This document shows positions 1-13,489 of a DNA stretch of 64,000 bases, one piece after another; within the stretch, counting starts at the first letter, position 1, and each line of letters begins with the position of its first letter. This DNA comes from Deuterostichococcus epilithicus (Eukaryota > Chlorophyta > Trebouxiophyceae > Prasiolales > Stichococcaceae). Location of the stretch: positions 806,001 to 870,000 of the forward strand of contig JAVTLE010000001.1 of the NCBI GenBank assembly GCA_033439295.1, in the 5' to 3' direction. The position numbers and the translations under genes were made by a program. A model generated the notes under the pieces. The model did no database searches. It had not been told where the DNA came from and saw nothing but the letters and a program-made list of their open reading frames with translations.

Positions 1-121
1 GGGGTGCGTGCCACCGCGGCCGCCGCCGCCGGCGGGGCGCATACTGCGGCGAGGGGCTGCCGCCCTCGCCTGCGCCGGCGGCAGCGTCGCGGGCGACCGC
101 CAGCGGCCGCAGCGCCGGCGG

Positions 122-3100
122 CTACGGCGCGGCGCGCCCGTCGCCCTGCGCCGCTGAACCGGCCTCGGTAGCGTCGCCATTGTCTGGAATCACCTCCTCG
201 AAGCGCACCTGCAGTGCAGACTTTTTTGGTGATTTTCTGCGTTGAGAAGGGTGGTGATATTGAGTCGTCAGTGTGGCGGTCTCGCATTGAGACGAGATAG
301 CCGCCATGCGTTTCAGTCAAGCGCCACCAGTCTGCTGAGGGGGGCGGGACAGCGCTGGCATTGCACAGAGACCGCCACACCACCACACTGGCACTGCACA
401 GGAATAATTCAACGATCAATGGCAGCTGGGCAGCAGGCGAGCGGCGAGTGTTTTCAGAAATATCTGTAGCGAGTGTTTTTAGAAATATCTATAATGAGCA
501 GCACCTGGCGTGGGCGGAAAGGCGAGGCGTTGGGTGAAGCGCCCCGCGAGACGTCAGGGTATGCCGCCGGCCGCGACGGCGGCGGGTCGCCGCCTGCCGG
601 CAGCCGTCGCTCCCCGCCGTCGCCGGTGTAGGACCCAAAGGCCACAGGGTGGGNGGCGGGGCGGGCCCCGCGCGGCGGTGAGGCGGCAGCGGCGCCCTGC
701 TGCCGCCGCTGCGCCGCCGCAGCCGCGCCCCACGGGCTCATGTCCGCCACGCTGTCGTAGGCAGTGTTGCGCCGCCAGCCCGGCGGGCTGTCGCCGCCGT
801 CATGCGGCGAGCCCTCGCCGCCGCCGTGCCAGCCGGCGTCCAGCGCCCCTGGAACGTTACTGCTGCTGCTCCTGCCGCCTCTGCCGTGCGGCAGCATCGG
901 CGCCGACGGCGTGCCGTCGGACGCGCCCCCGGGCGTGCTGGTCGGCGAGAAGCCTCCCCCGCCGGGCTGCACAAACCCCTGTCGCAGCGGGCTGTCGAAT
1001 CCGCCGCCGCTGCGGCCGCCGCCGCCGCAGCCGCCGCTGCGCGGGGAATCGGCGCCGTAGCCGAGGGTGGTCCCCTGCCGGCTCNGCCTGCTGCCCGCNG
1101 AGCCGGCGGGCGGCGGGCACCCGGCGCGCACCGAGATGTTGGCGGAAGGAGATGCGGGCGCGGACGCGGCGGCCGCGGCGAGCGCCGGCGGCAGCGCGTA
1201 GACGTGCTGCAGCTGCGCTGCGAAGTTGGCGCTGCAGGTTGGCGGCGCCTGCATTGGATCACATCTCGGTCAGCTGCCATGTCAACCGGCGGGTATTGCA
1301 ATGCAGTCTCAATTGCTCCACATGCCCTGTGGTAAGACCGCTGCTCGAGCGGCACAGCTGAGCAGCTCCGCAGAGCGGGCAGCGCCTGGAAGTGCAGGCT
1401 GGCTTGCTGGCTTCCTGAATGCAATTATGCCCACCTGCGGGGCGTAGTGCTGCACCGGACCGCCGCCTCCGGTGGCAGCCAGGGCGTGCTGGATGTGTAC
1501 ACCACTGCCGTCGCCGCCAGTGCTGGCGCCAATCCCTTCTCGCGCGCCGAAGCCGCTGCGTGCCCACCGCATGAGCGCTGCCGCCGTGAACAGGCCCCAG
1601 CAGGCGGCGCCGGCCCAGAAGGCGGGCGTCGCCGTCGAGAAGCCGTCCAGGAAGGCGAGCCACATCAGCAGCAGCTGCGCCGCCGGCAGCGCGTGCAGCA
1701 GCGCCGCCGCCGCGGCGCCGCCAACCAGGAGCGGCGCGTCCGGCGGCGGCGCCCGACGCAGCGCCTCCACCTGATCGGCCACGTACTGCAGCGCCAGGCC
1801 TGCATGCTATCCGGGAGCCTCTGAGACCTTAGACTGTGATTTTCAGAACCCTCCCGCGAGGATCACCTGTGCCTTCGAGCAGGCAACCGTCTGCAGCGGT
1901 CGAGGCATCATGCCAATTTGCATGATCCCGCTCCTCGCATCTAAGTCTCGGAGTGCAGCTTCTATCAGTACATGCGCTGGCTCGTCGCGGCGCTCATCAG
2001 GTGTCGCATGCGGCCCCAGCGATGTCGAGCCACGAGCAGATTGCAGCCGACCTGCGAGGGCGAGCAGCGGGCTGGCGGGCAGCGCGGGCGCCCACAGCAC
2101 CGCGACGGACACCGTCGCCAGTGCGCCCGCCAGGCGCTGCGCCAGCGGGAAGCTAGACACCGCCATCACCTGGTTCATGCGATCCTGCGATTCAAAATTC
2201 GGAGGTTCGAGTTGGGGAGGCGGTCTCCTTCATCGCATGGCTTTCTAGACGACCATGCGGCGGTCCGCGCTGAGCCCTAAGCTGCTGTGCATACTGGCGC
2301 CGTGATACGGCGCGGGCGTCGTGCTCGACTGCGAGCGTCCGGCCCCGCCCGCTACGAGGCTGCTGCGGGTGGCACCGGCGCTGCCGGCCTGGCTGGCCAT
2401 GCGGCGGCCGCCCTGCCAGGATCAGGTGACTGCCGACCCACCACCGCAAAACAGCTGCGATTTGATGGCCCAATCCGCAAGACCCGCAGCTGCCCGAAGT
2501 GTGCATGGCTTACCTGAGTGCGCACGAAGTTGGCGAATACGAAGCGGCGCGTCAGGCGGCCGGGTGCTGCCAGGCGCAGCAGCGGCGGCAGCGCCGCATT
2601 CGCCAGCTGAAGGTAGAACGCGCGCTCGGTCAGGCCGCCCCGCAGGTACCTGTGCAGGCATGTACGCTTCATTGGACGGATCTCAGCGCGATGGCACGCT
2701 AGAGTCAGGCGCAAAGGTGGCGGCGATCAGGCCTCTACAGTGGTGTCGTGCTCGGACCATGCCGCATCCAACCTGGTCACAGAAGCAGAGCCACTCTGAG
2801 TGCAGTGGAGGCGACGACGCCTCAGCTTGCAAGTGGCAGCGTAAGAGCTGGTCAAGCTCGCTGAGTCTGAACGGCTCAGCCACGAGGAGCGACAGAGTGG
2901 CAGGCTCGTCCTGTTAGGCAGGATCAGAGTGCGCAGGCGCGCGGCCGAGCTCACTGACTTGGCCCGCACGTCAGCAGCACACTGCGCGATGTTCACAAAG
3001 GCGGTTGCGGCGGCTGCGCCACTTACTCCTTGAATGTCAACCACGAATTGAGCGACGCACCAGGCGCGGGGGTCCAGCAGCAAGGCAGCGCCCAGCGGCA

Positions 3101-6100
3101 GCAGGAACATGTTGACGACGTACATCAGCGCCAGCAGGCCGCCGTGCCAGGCGTCGCCCCGCGAGAAGGTGCCCCACCTGCGGCGACGCATGGTTTTAGT
3201 TATCTGCTTCTTCAACCCTGTGACACGCAGGAGTGACGACCAGAGTCGCCATGCAGGCGTGGCAACAGGGAGGGTTGGCCATCGGACTTCGCAGCCCACG
3301 TCACTTGTGGTCGCGGGAGGAACGAGTGATGCCAAGGGGCACGCACCGCTCAAAGCGCGCCGCCCAGGACACGGCCGCGGTCATGATGCCGTTGGTGACG
3401 ACCACGAAGACGGCCGACACGACAGCCAGCGTCGTCGCCCGCGCTGGGTGGCTGGACGCTCCCACCGCCTCCACCCCGAAGTTGCGCCTGCGGCATGGTA
3501 TGTGTTGGAGGATCGGCTCCGGTGTGGGGGCGCTGACAGGTGGGGGCTGTCCGCATGGCCAGCCGGCTGTGCAGGGCGTTCGCTGGATTGCATCACAGAC
3601 ATTTCTGATATGCGCAGTCACCATGCCAGGGCCATACACGGAAACCACGACAAACCCTGAACCCGCACCGTGTCCCAGTGTGACGCGTGGCCGCAGCTGC
3701 AAAGGCGTACTGGATGCCGAGGCTGACTGAGCACACGGCGGCGGCCGCGAAGAACGCCGGCAGTGCCCGCGCGTAGGTGCGCCAGCCCCGCCGCTCGATG
3801 TGCTCCCACCGCACATCGGCGGGCTCCGGCGCCCTGGAGCGGCCGACTTGGGATGTCAACAAACTGGAGTGGAGATTGGAGGCAAGCGAGTTTGAAGCGA
3901 GACGGTGGACGGAAAAGAGACACTGGAGGGTGGAGTTTGTTCCCGGGTCAAACCGTGCACGATGTTCGGCACTGCCTGTCGCAGGCTGAATGATGCCTGA
4001 ATATGCGGTCACCATATGGCTTTGACTTCGTCAAAGGGCAGATCATGCTGTCCTGAAACCTGTTCAGGAAACCCACCGGACGACGATGACTGGCTCGCCC
4101 TTCAGCAGCTGGCTGGAGGCGGCACGCCGGAACAGCAGCAGGTTCATCACCCGCCGCCCCAGGGTGGGCTCCGCCGCCGCCAGGCACTCCGCCGCGCCGC
4201 CTGGCAGCGCGAAGGTGACCAGCGCCTTGCCTGCGGGCGGGGGGACACTCACCAGGGTTTAGTCCGGTTGCTCACGTACTACTTTTCGCTTGGTGCTTGT
4301 GTCGGACTCCTCGGAAACGGCAGCATGCAGAAGCAGGGCGACAGGAGCACAAGCGATGTAGCGGGATCCCGTGCCGAAGCAGGGCGAGAGGCGCGACAGC
4401 GATGCGGCGGCACCTGCCGGCAGGGACCTCGCACCAAGCCGAGCTGAAACCTGCGGGTTGGGTTTCCATACTGGATATCTTGCTTGAGGAAGGACAATGC
4501 ACCTGTGTGGCGCAGCGGCTGGGTGTCCGCCTCCAGGACTGCCAGACGCTGCGACGCCTCGTGCGCGGCGCGCCTCGCGGCCGACGGCCTGCCGAGGGAG
4601 GCCCAGTAGGCCCAGTAGAGCGGCAGGAACACGCGCCAGCGCGGCGGGATGGGGAACGCGTGGTGCTCCCCCTGCTCGTTTGTGCGCACTCTGCAAGCGG
4701 CATGAGCGTGTGTGGAATCAACAGACGTGCCCCTTGACCAGCCTCGATGCCCCTTGTGACCTGCAGACACAGCATGGCACCCGCCTTGCATGGGGATCGT
4801 TCGCGCTGTGGCAGTTCAGTGCGGGGACCGCTTCGATGGGTTGCTCACCGCAGGTCCTGCAGCTGCTGCGCGGCATGGAGTGCTTCGCCTGCGTTGGCGA
4901 TGTTGACAGCCGCCGCCACCTGCATTGCAGGGAAGGGACGCTTGGAAAATGAGAGATGGGAAGCTCAGGGGCTGTTGATGCATGTTAGCAGGCGTCAGCT
5001 GTGCGGCCCTGCGGCGGGGCCTGCCGCTGCACGGCGCCCATGACGCTGTGCACGCTGAAGGTGCAGCTCTGGCAATAGCTGTTTGGAAGGCAGGGCGATA
5101 GGTCTTCGAAAAGCAGGGCCAGCGGCGTCGCCGGAGGCTCCGTCACTGGAAGACTCTGCTACGGCAGCTATTTGTATGCACTGACATACGTCCTCCACAT
5201 GCGAGCCCACCTCGCCGTAGCGGCTGCCCCACTCGAACAGGTCGTCAGGGGACACGACCGTGCGCGGGTCCCACTGCAGCAGCACAGTGTACGAGCTCCA
5301 CCAGGGGCCGGCAGCAGCGGCGCCGCCCCGTCCGCCCTGCGCCTTGCCGTCGCCCACGTCGCTGCCGCCGCTGATGGTCTGCGGCGCCCACGCAGCGGGC
5401 AGCCACAGCAGCATGGCCTGCGGCAGCAGGGCCGCCGTCATCGCTCAGGAGCAGCCGAGTGCGGCGGCAGGGACAACTGCGCTGAGGCACCGGGCCAGCT
5501 GCTGCACGACGTTTGCTGACGACCAGTGCAGCAGCTCAGCCGGCGAATGCGGCATGCGCAGTGCAGTCGATGCAGGAGACGTCGGACAGGGCCAAAGGCG
5601 CAACGATGCTCACCTGCAGCAGGACACCGCCCACGACGACCAGCCACGGCAGCGCTTGCGCGGCGGTGCTGCCCGACCGCGGCTGCAGATCCGCAGAAGT
5701 GATCTCAGAGACGTGACTTGCATCTTGAACTCCCTTCTTTTGTCTCAAACCCGCCACGGTCACCCCATCGCTGGGCAGAACTTGCACACCCAGGCCAGCA
5801 AGCTGTGGGTGAGGGATTGGGCAAGCCCGCAAATGCCTCAACGTGCACTGCAGCACCAATCGGGTGCAGGCAGGGGGGCCGCACCTCGACTGTCAGCGTA
5901 GTACCCAGCTGCAGGTCGCAGCAGAGGCATGGGCCGTCGGGGTCCTGCGGCCGCGCCCCGCGCCCGGCCGAGCATGGCAAGTGCGCAGTGCACGCCGCGC
6001 CTGCACAGGCCGCGCAATGCTTGAGGACGCGCGAGCTGGATCAGGGCCCTCCGGCAAGCTGCAGCCCTGCCACACATCAGATGCCGCCGCCTGCCAAGCC

Positions 6101-6730
6101 GTTCGAGGGCTGCCGCAAAGCTGTGCGCGCATGAGCATGGGCTGTTGCCCTAAACAGCCCTGGCGTCCATGCCAAGAGGGCGGTATCCTGATCGGCGTTT
6201 CTGGGCGGTGGTCAGCGGGAGGAGCGGACCTGGAGAGGCGCGCACGCCGCGGCACTGCGGCGCGCCCAGCCGGCTGCTGTTGAAGGCGCAGGTGCCGGGG
6301 CACGCCAGCGGGGAGGCGTGACTGGCACTGGCGCAAAAGGCACCAGCGCTGGTGGACGTCACGAAGTCCGTCGCGCCGCGGACCTTCGGGCAGCCGCCGC
6401 GGTCGCGGCCGTCCAGCAGCAGCCTGCAGAGTGCAGGGTGCGGCATGCATTCACGTCTTGGGCTGCCTGACGGCTGCTGAAGAGTGCTGCGCTGCGGCAA
6501 GCTGGGCGGGGCACTCACCGCCTCTGGCAAACCAGGCAAACGAGGTTTGCCAAACCACCAGGCCATGGCGAGAGCGAATGTCTCTGGGGAAAGGCGTGCC
6601 ACCTGTAGCTGGGCGCCTGGCTGCCGCCTTGTTGCCGGGCAGACGCGACGATGGGATAGATCGAAACCAGCGACAGCACCAGCGCCAGGCCCACAAGGAA
6701 TCTGAATATCGAGAAGCATGATCCGAGCGC
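122..6730 (-). CDS. Multi-exon polytopic membrane protein, probably OSCA/TMEM63 (DUF221)-like channel
   Basis: About 18 minus-strand exon candidates run from near 6.73 kb to a stop at 122. An N-terminal membrane segment (FLVGLALVLSLVSIYPIVAS, about 6.65-6.71 kb) is followed by a Cys-rich, probably extracytosolic segment (6.27-6.43 kb). More hydrophobic segments lie at 5.61-5.68 kb. A cytosolic part follows with YTVLLQWDP...LFEWGSRYGEV (5.19-5.31 kb), GKALVTFALPGG (about 4.2 kb) and EPADVRWEHIERRGWRTYAR (3.75-3.85 kb). These three resemble the RRM-like loop and the 'AP.P.DV.WENL' motif that precedes the 7TM core of OSCA/CSC1 proteins. Further membrane segments lie at 3.3-3.4, 3.0-3.15, 2.5-2.65, 2.1-2.17 and 1.6-1.78 kb. 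The tail (0.49-1.25 kb) is Gly/Ser/Pro-rich, and a last exon (122-205) joins in phase. The start and several joins are unresolved, and N bases fall in the tail. An anoctamin-like protein is the main alternative. Expected role: mechanosensitive or osmosensitive cation channel (inference). Confidence 0.5.
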
Positions 6731-6989
6731 CGGGCAGACCCGCCAAATGGCTCGCGGCCCCGAAAGCAGGCTGAGTAGAGGTCCAGACCGGGCGCCGCCG
6801 GCATGCAGGCGCGCTTCATCCCGCAGTGCGCGCGCGAGGCTCCTGCAGAGTTCCGATCATCATTTGAATTGATTAAGACCCTCCAGGACTCATGCTCACC
6901 CCTGGCCTGTCGACACAAGTCCGTCGACAGTGCTCGATGTGTTGTGGATCTAACACGCAAGACTGTCAACACAAGCATCACGAGGGTCT

Positions 6990-8130
6990 GACGCCTCGCC
7001 TGGACAGAGTAGGTCGTGATGAAGCCTCATCCGCTGGTCCATCATCTATGTCGATGCTGATGTCCCCAGAGACAGAGGTGTGCGGGCTGGCCATCTTGGT
7101 AAACGGTGCCTTCTGGGCCCTGTTGGGTTGATGACGGCTCTTGATGGGAAGATTCAACAACTATAAGACGGTTGTGCGGTATGACTCACGGCCGTGGTTC
7201 ACGAGAAGCATTTGCTGAGGGCCGCTGCAGCTGGGCTAGAACAGCTCGCCGAAGCTGCTGGTGAGCAGAAAGCTGATAGTCAAAGATCACGATCGCATGA
7301 GATGAAGTTTTGCGACTGTTAGAGCACGCCTCGCGTCACAATCGCAGGCCCCGCGGATCACAACTGCACGAGATGTTGCGATCTGTCGCTAGCTGTTGCT
7401 TCGGTCCGAGGGCTGCTCGACCCGCGTGTCTGCGACCGCTTCGCCTTCTGCAATTCAAATACGTATGTGATCTTTCATCCGGCTGCGCAATCAGTTTTGG
7501 TGTGCAATGTCCGGAAACCCATCATGCGTGAGAAATTCAACAAGAAGGGGGCCGCGGGCAGGCTTGCCGCCGATTCCGCCGCTGCGAGCTGACTGGATGC
7601 ATCTGTCATGAAGGAGTAAGGAGAGCCAGGCATGAACTCCTTCACCGAAGGCACCTGGATTGAGGGTGGTCGGGCGCACTGGAGGGGTGGGATGCACGAC
7701 AGCGTCAAAGTGGTTGAAAGGGGCGGCGGCCACACCTGCATGATAGTAGTGCCTGGGAGAAGCCGCCTTGACTTTTGCTCGCCCAAGCTGCTGCTTATTC
7801 GTTACGATGTTGCTATGACACAATGACAGATAGAATAATATAGCGTGGCGGCAACGTCTGCGGGAGGCCAGTCCTATTGAAGGTGCGCACTGCATTATAT
7901 CACACCTTCATTCCGTAGAAAAAGTGTTCACATACTTTCAGAGGTCACTTCATGGTTCATGTCCTTGGATCCTCACGCATCGGTACCTAGAGTTGCAGCC
8001 ACAGCCGTACAGTATTTGCGAAATTGCAGCAGTGGCACTCCATCACGGTGCTGCGGCTTACTAGCTCTTCTGTGCCCGCACGAATGATGAATGGATGTCC
8101 CGGACTTCAATGTCGTCTCCTCGTTTTTAG
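6990..8130. other. Intergenic stretch without recognised gene
   Basis: It lies upstream of the OSCA-like gene and downstream of the phosphate transporter, both on the minus strand. Open frames here (for example 7475-7895 minus) have no recognisable motif and no phase-compatible splice partners. The stretch probably holds the 5' flank of the first gene and the 3' UTR of the second. Confidence 0.5.
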
Positions 8131-8132
8131 AG

Positions 8133-8189
8133 GTGTCGCTTCGTGAATTTTGTGTGGCTTCGTGAACTTTGTGTCGCTTCTTGATTTTT
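8133..8189. repeat. 19-bp tandem repeat, three copies
   Basis: Three adjacent 19-bp units, at 8133-8151, 8152-8170 and 8171-8189, each begin GTGTSGCTTC and end in a T run. They differ at a few positions. The repeat lies at or just beyond the 3' end of the phosphate transporter gene. Confidence 0.85.
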
Positions 8190-8199
8190 GCAGCTTACT

Positions 8200-11100
8200 T
8201 CTGCGCAAAGGATTTCAGTGACTTCGCCAGGTCTTCAATTTCTTCACGGACATGCGCTGTCAACCTAGAGCGCCAAGCTGCCCATCGCCTGCATTGCATT
8301 GCCCGAAACAACGGCTTAGATCTGACCTCCGTATTTGATGTGTTTGCCCCATGGCTGCTGTCCTAGTTCATTGTGACGTACCACCGCCAGATGTCAACAC
8401 ACTCCACCATCAGCTTCATACTGCAAAAAACGGTGGCAGCACATACATCTCAAGCCATAAGGAATCACCTGGCTGAATGGGTTGTAGGCCAGTGTCGTGT
8501 TGAACGTGCTAAAGATGTTCAGGTTGCTTGTCACGATGTCTTGCAGGTTCGCTTGAACAGGCGCAAAAGCTTCGGTGAATGACGAATTCAGCGCCTGCAG
8601 AGATGAAATACACGTGTGCGCGTAGCCCGCATGCTGAAGGATGAGGGACGATGCGCGCTGCCATATCTGAGACAACCTCAAACGCCGGCTGCTTGAAGAG
8701 ATTTGTCCAGATCGATGCAATGGGCGCATCAACACTAGCAGCTTTCACAGCAAGGGTGAGGACGCACGTTCAGAGTGGTGACCACTGCGGCATTGGCAGG
8801 ACTTGCGCCAGCGGCGGCATACATCTGGCTCAGCATGTCGGTGTTGGTGATGTTGTACCCCTGCAGTAATGACCGCCAGAAATTAGACGGCTGATAAAGA
8901 GAGTGGCAGCTGCCTGCAGCCATCACCCTGCTATGCCATGCGGAGCATGACGCCTCTGATTCAGGCAAGGAGCATGCAGCGAAAACGAAACAACCACAGC
9001 TGCAGTGCGTCAATCAACACAGGCACTCTACTTGAGAACGACAACACGACACCTCGGCGGCGAATTGGATGGAGTCCACTGCGCGGCGCTCTGGGGAGTT
9101 GGTGCCCCACGCCGTGAACAGCGAAGCCAGGCCGCAGGCAATGAACAGTGTCGCCACCTGCCAACGAGGCATCGACTCCACATTCATGAACAACACACCG
9201 GCGCTGCGATGCCGCGGGATGCAGATTGCTCTTATCATTCGGCATGGCAGCATTTGTGGGCGGCTGACTCCCAATTGTCTGTTGGCCCCTATTCTGATGG
9301 CAGGAGTGCACCTGGAAAGTGGCTTGCAGCCGGCAAACAGAACGGCGACGCCAACTAGTGAATCAAGCGGCGCAGACTCCATTCATGAGCACCTCACAAG
9401 CTACGCACCCAGCCGGAGAAGATCTTGGCGACGACGGGCCAGTTGACGCCCTTAAGGCCCTCCGTGAGGCCGACCGCCAGCAGCGCGCCAGTGATGGTCT
9501 GGGTGGTGGAGACGGGCAGCCCTGCGTTGAGTGCAGAGCCGTCGTCAATACGCATGTATGCATTGCATTCGCCACCCAGGCACGACAGGGCGGGTGGAGG
9601 GCACCACAAGCACCCAGAAGGTCTGTCTGCGTGATGCAACACCTTTCGCGGTCCCCATTTTCTAGGGCTGCGGCAAGCGCCCATCAGCAGCAGGCGTCTG
9701 TCAAGCCCAGAGGTTGACGACTGGCTGCAACATCGCTCGGCAACGATTCAAGCGCCTCGAGCAAGCCCTTCTGCGGACACCTTACAGACGCACCGTAGCG
9801 GGAGGCAATGGCAACCGTGATTGCTGTTGCAATCTCGGCACAGAAGCCGCGGGCGTTGGTCATCTTGCACACCTGTGTCGACATGCATGTGCAGCTGTAT
9901 CATGCCTGCTGGAGATATGTACAGATGTGTGATGCGAGAGGCATTGGGCATGCCTTTGCGAGCACAGGTTTCGATAAGATATCATGCATTGACAAAGTAT
10001 CATCAAGCGCGCCTTGACGCCCAGGCAGCTGATGACTCGGTAAGAGAAGAGGGCGAGCCCCAGCACGATGCCAATGCCACCTGTAAGAAACAGACGGAGC
10101 GACCTTAACACAAACGGAAGGTTAACGATCGTTTCCGAGATGGTACACAGCTGACGCTGCGCCATAGATGTGATGCGCCTGTGTCAGCTCTGCCTGGCTG
10201 CAGTGCATGGGAGGATGTAACACACACCGAGGACAAGGATCCAGGTCTCCACTCCGACGTTCTTGGTGATTTCGCCGTCCTGCCAGATAGTGTACACCGC
10301 CGACAGGGGACCCATGGCATTGGAGACATCGTTGGCGCCGTGCGTGAAAGACATGACCGCGGCAGAGAACACCTGCGGGACACAGGTGCAGGGCAGGTGG
10401 CATGACGATTTTTGCCAGAGCAGCCAACGCGTCAGCTGAGAATGAGACTCATCCACAGTGACCGCAGACATGCTTGCGGCACTCCTAGCAGACGAGGTTC
10501 GGCTCAGTAGCTGCCTGCGATAATCGGCTGCAGGGACGTATGCAGAGGAGCGATAGGATAGGAAATATAAGCGATATGCATACCATGATAAAAAGTGCCA
10601 GGGAACCAGGGGGTGCGGTCACGACATGTAGATGCCTCGGCCAGCTTGTCAGAGGACGGGAGAGACCTAGCGCCAGGGTGCTGTGGGGTTTGCATCACCT
10701 GCAGGTAGCGGAACAGAGCCTCTGTCTTGGGGTCGAAGACCTCTGCGTGGGCGTGCACCGCCATGGTGCGGGCATCATTCTCCACCGGCGCATGGATGTC
10801 CTGGCGGATATTCTGCAGGGAGATGCAGGGAGCACAATTAGGCGGGGAAGAGAGACAAGTACATGCCAAAACGGTTCACCAATCGGTTCAACAACCAGCG
10901 TCCGCTGCAAGTGTGAGCAGGGTTGATAGTGCACCGGCGCAGGGGGGAAGGGCAAGGGGCAATCGCTGGCAGGGGAGGTGTCCATTTGTTGGCACCGCAT
11001 GTGCAAAGTCTCATGACGTCAACTCACGTAGAGCAGGACGTTGCTGACGGGGTTGTGGCTCAGCCACTTTGGGATTTTTTGGCCAATTCGCGACATCAGG

Positions 11101-13489
11101 CCGTTCGCTTCCTCGGCTTCCAGGGCCGACTTCAGTGCTTCCGGGTCATCAGCATGCTGTTCCCCCAGCCTGCGTCAACATCACATGAGCATGAGTGCTA
11201 CTGTTAGACAATGTAATGACAAGTGTGGAAGGAACCATGAGCGTTTCATCGTCTCAGGACCGGCTACGCATGAAGCGCCCCAGAACAGGCCAGGGGGGTG
11301 CTCATCAAATTTGCACAAACTGCTGCAGATTCTGCGTCCATACGACCACTCTGCCAAGGACAGAGTACTTCCTGGCAATATGACAAGATTGGCGTACTTG
11401 GTGGCGTGCAATTCAGCTGTATTGATGCGCCTGCGAAGCAAGGGCATGACGACCACCAGCGTGAACAAGCCAGCAGCAATGCCGATGACGGCGCCGACCC
11501 AGGTGCCGAAGGCATCGCCGCGCGACTCCCACGTATCGTTCTTTTCTCCTGAGATTGGTGACCAGGCAATTGCTCAATCACCATCAAGCAGATGATCTGA
11601 CTGATGTCAAAACATGGCAGACAGCGTACTTCACAGTATTCAGCTGAGCTTTGGTGGTGGTAGCGCGTCAGGCGGTGTGCAGCAGCACAGCAGCCTCTGC
11701 CTCACCGGTGACAATGATGAAGCTGACGATGAGCCAGAACATGCCGCCGACAAACACCGGCAGAGTCTGCAGGATAGGATCTCGTGTCAGCGAGGTCCGC
11801 GCGCCCAAGGAGCAGGAACACTTCAACGCTTGAAAATTTAGCCTGAAGCTTACATAGGGTGCCACAGCGCTCTCATCACGCAATGCATGACGTTGTCAAT
11901 GCATTGTATTGAATAAAACTCACGTAGAAGGCGCGCGTGTAGCCGTGCGGCGAGCGCAGGATGAACGTGCGGATAGACAGGAAAAGAACAACCGCGATAA
12001 TTCCGCTCATGACGGGGCTCACAACCCAGGAAAGAAAGATTGGCACCATCCCTGCATAAGCATGATGTGCAACAACGTGGGAGGGTATGGCCTGCAGGCG
12101 GACTGCGCACAGGTAGCACCTTGGCCAACACTTTGACTGAATTGCACCCACTGAGTGCCCATATCAACTCATTATTTGTTACAGGTCGCGAGACTCGCGG
12201 TGCAACGCACCGGTGATATAAGGGAACTCGTCTTTGTGCTTCGACCAGACGACGCCGCCGCCCCTCAGCGTCAGCGCCATGCCCACAGTGGCGCCCACTG
12301 CAGCACAGCCACGGCAGGGTGGTTGGCATTGTTCCGAGCGCACGAGGCACTCAAAGCTCGGACGCACAGACAGCGACGCACAGCGCTCCTGCCTCATTGC
12401 ACCACACAGCTGGACGTGAGAGGCTGGCAGTCTGTGTGCATCAAGGGAATCTGCTCACCGCTGGTGTGTGTCATGGATACCGGGAGGGCAAGGTACGAGG
12501 CCAGGTTGTCCCAGATGCTGCGCTGACACCTCTTTCGTGAGCCACCATTGTGTGTGCAGCAGCAGAGACGCCGCAGCAACATGCCATACTGGACACTGGG
12601 GAAGTTGTAGAGGGTTTGCAGCACACCCAGTCGGAGCTCGGAGCAGGACAGCAAGGCAGCTTTCCGCTGGATTGTCCTCACCTTGTCGTGAGTGACACGC
12701 ACATGAAGCCGTACATCAGCAGGCCTGCACCAAGGGCACCCAGCGAGTTTGTACGTGCGTCTGTAGCTTGCGCATGGTCATGCAGGCGCAGCCCATGAGC
12801 TGCTGAGCAAGGCTGCCGGATCGCCCATGCTGATATCCAACCGACAGGCTTGGCAGCCTGCGCATATTGATCAGCCCCCCAATCAGCTGTCTGCGACTCA
12901 CTGGGTGTGTTTTGGAAGACCGCCAGGTCAGCAACGCCGGACTTGATGGTCGAGGTGACGCTGGCGCCCAGCAGCACCGCGCCCAAAAATTCGCAGATGC
13001 CGGCGAGAACAACCACGGCGCCCAGAGACAGCGCCTTTGAGCCGATGGTCGTCGCAAAGGAGTTGGCCTGCAACCAGGGAACAGCCCAGCAGCATCAGCA
13101 GCGGCGGCGGCGGCAGCGGCGGCGTCTTGCGGAGCCTGCAAGAGCTCGACTCTCCGAGCGCTGGTCAGGTTTGCCATGGGCACAGGGCAAACGCCCATTC
13201 CTGTTCGGCTTAACTCAGTGGCGGCAAGCTGTTACGTAAGTGGCAGCCAGGTGGCATCTGCGAGTGCTGAAGCCCCGCACAGCGACGTGTGCATAATTGC
13301 AAAAGCTACAGAAAACTACAATCGCGGTTTCTGGGTGCCGAATTTTGCCGAATGAGGTGGAGAGTCGCTTGCAGCCTTCAGCCGCATGTTACGTATATGG
13401 ACATGCAATGAAAGCGGGCGGCGCACCATGTCATTTGCGCCGATGCCGAAGGCCGTGAAGAACGCAAAAACGACTGTCATCGCGAAGAT
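8200..13489 (-). CDS. PiT/PHO4-family phosphate (Na+ or H+/Pi) transporter
   Basis: Minus-strand gene of about 20 exons. The exon at 13427-13489 encodes FAFFTAFGIGANDM and splices in phase 0 to ANSFATTIGSKALSLGAVVV (12902-13067), the first PiT signature (GAND-(V/M)-AN). LLMYGFMCVSL and NLASYLALPVSMTHTS (about 12.48-12.73 kb) follow, then ATVGMALTLRGGGVVWS (about 12.25 kb), SPVMSGIIAVVLF (about 12.0 kb) and a hydrophilic central loop at 10.7-11.2 kb. The second signature is SFTHGANDVSNAMGPLSAVY (10.23-10.37 kb), followed by GGIGIVLGLALFSYRVI (about 10.05 kb) and LPVSTTQTITGALLAVG (about 9.47 kb). Both inverted halves of the fold are therefore present. The peptide continues beyond the usual PiT end with soluble segments at 8.47-9.17 kb, as in the long PTB proteins of green algae. 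The first coding exon is not settled: an ATG near 13.84 kb is possible but joins poorly. It imports inorganic phosphate across a membrane, and shares its upstream region with panC. Confidence 0.87.

Noticed and set aside
510-1361. 283-codon plus-strand open frame
   Set aside because: Arg/Pro/Ala-rich shadow of the minus-strand Gly/Ser-rich tail of the OSCA-like protein.
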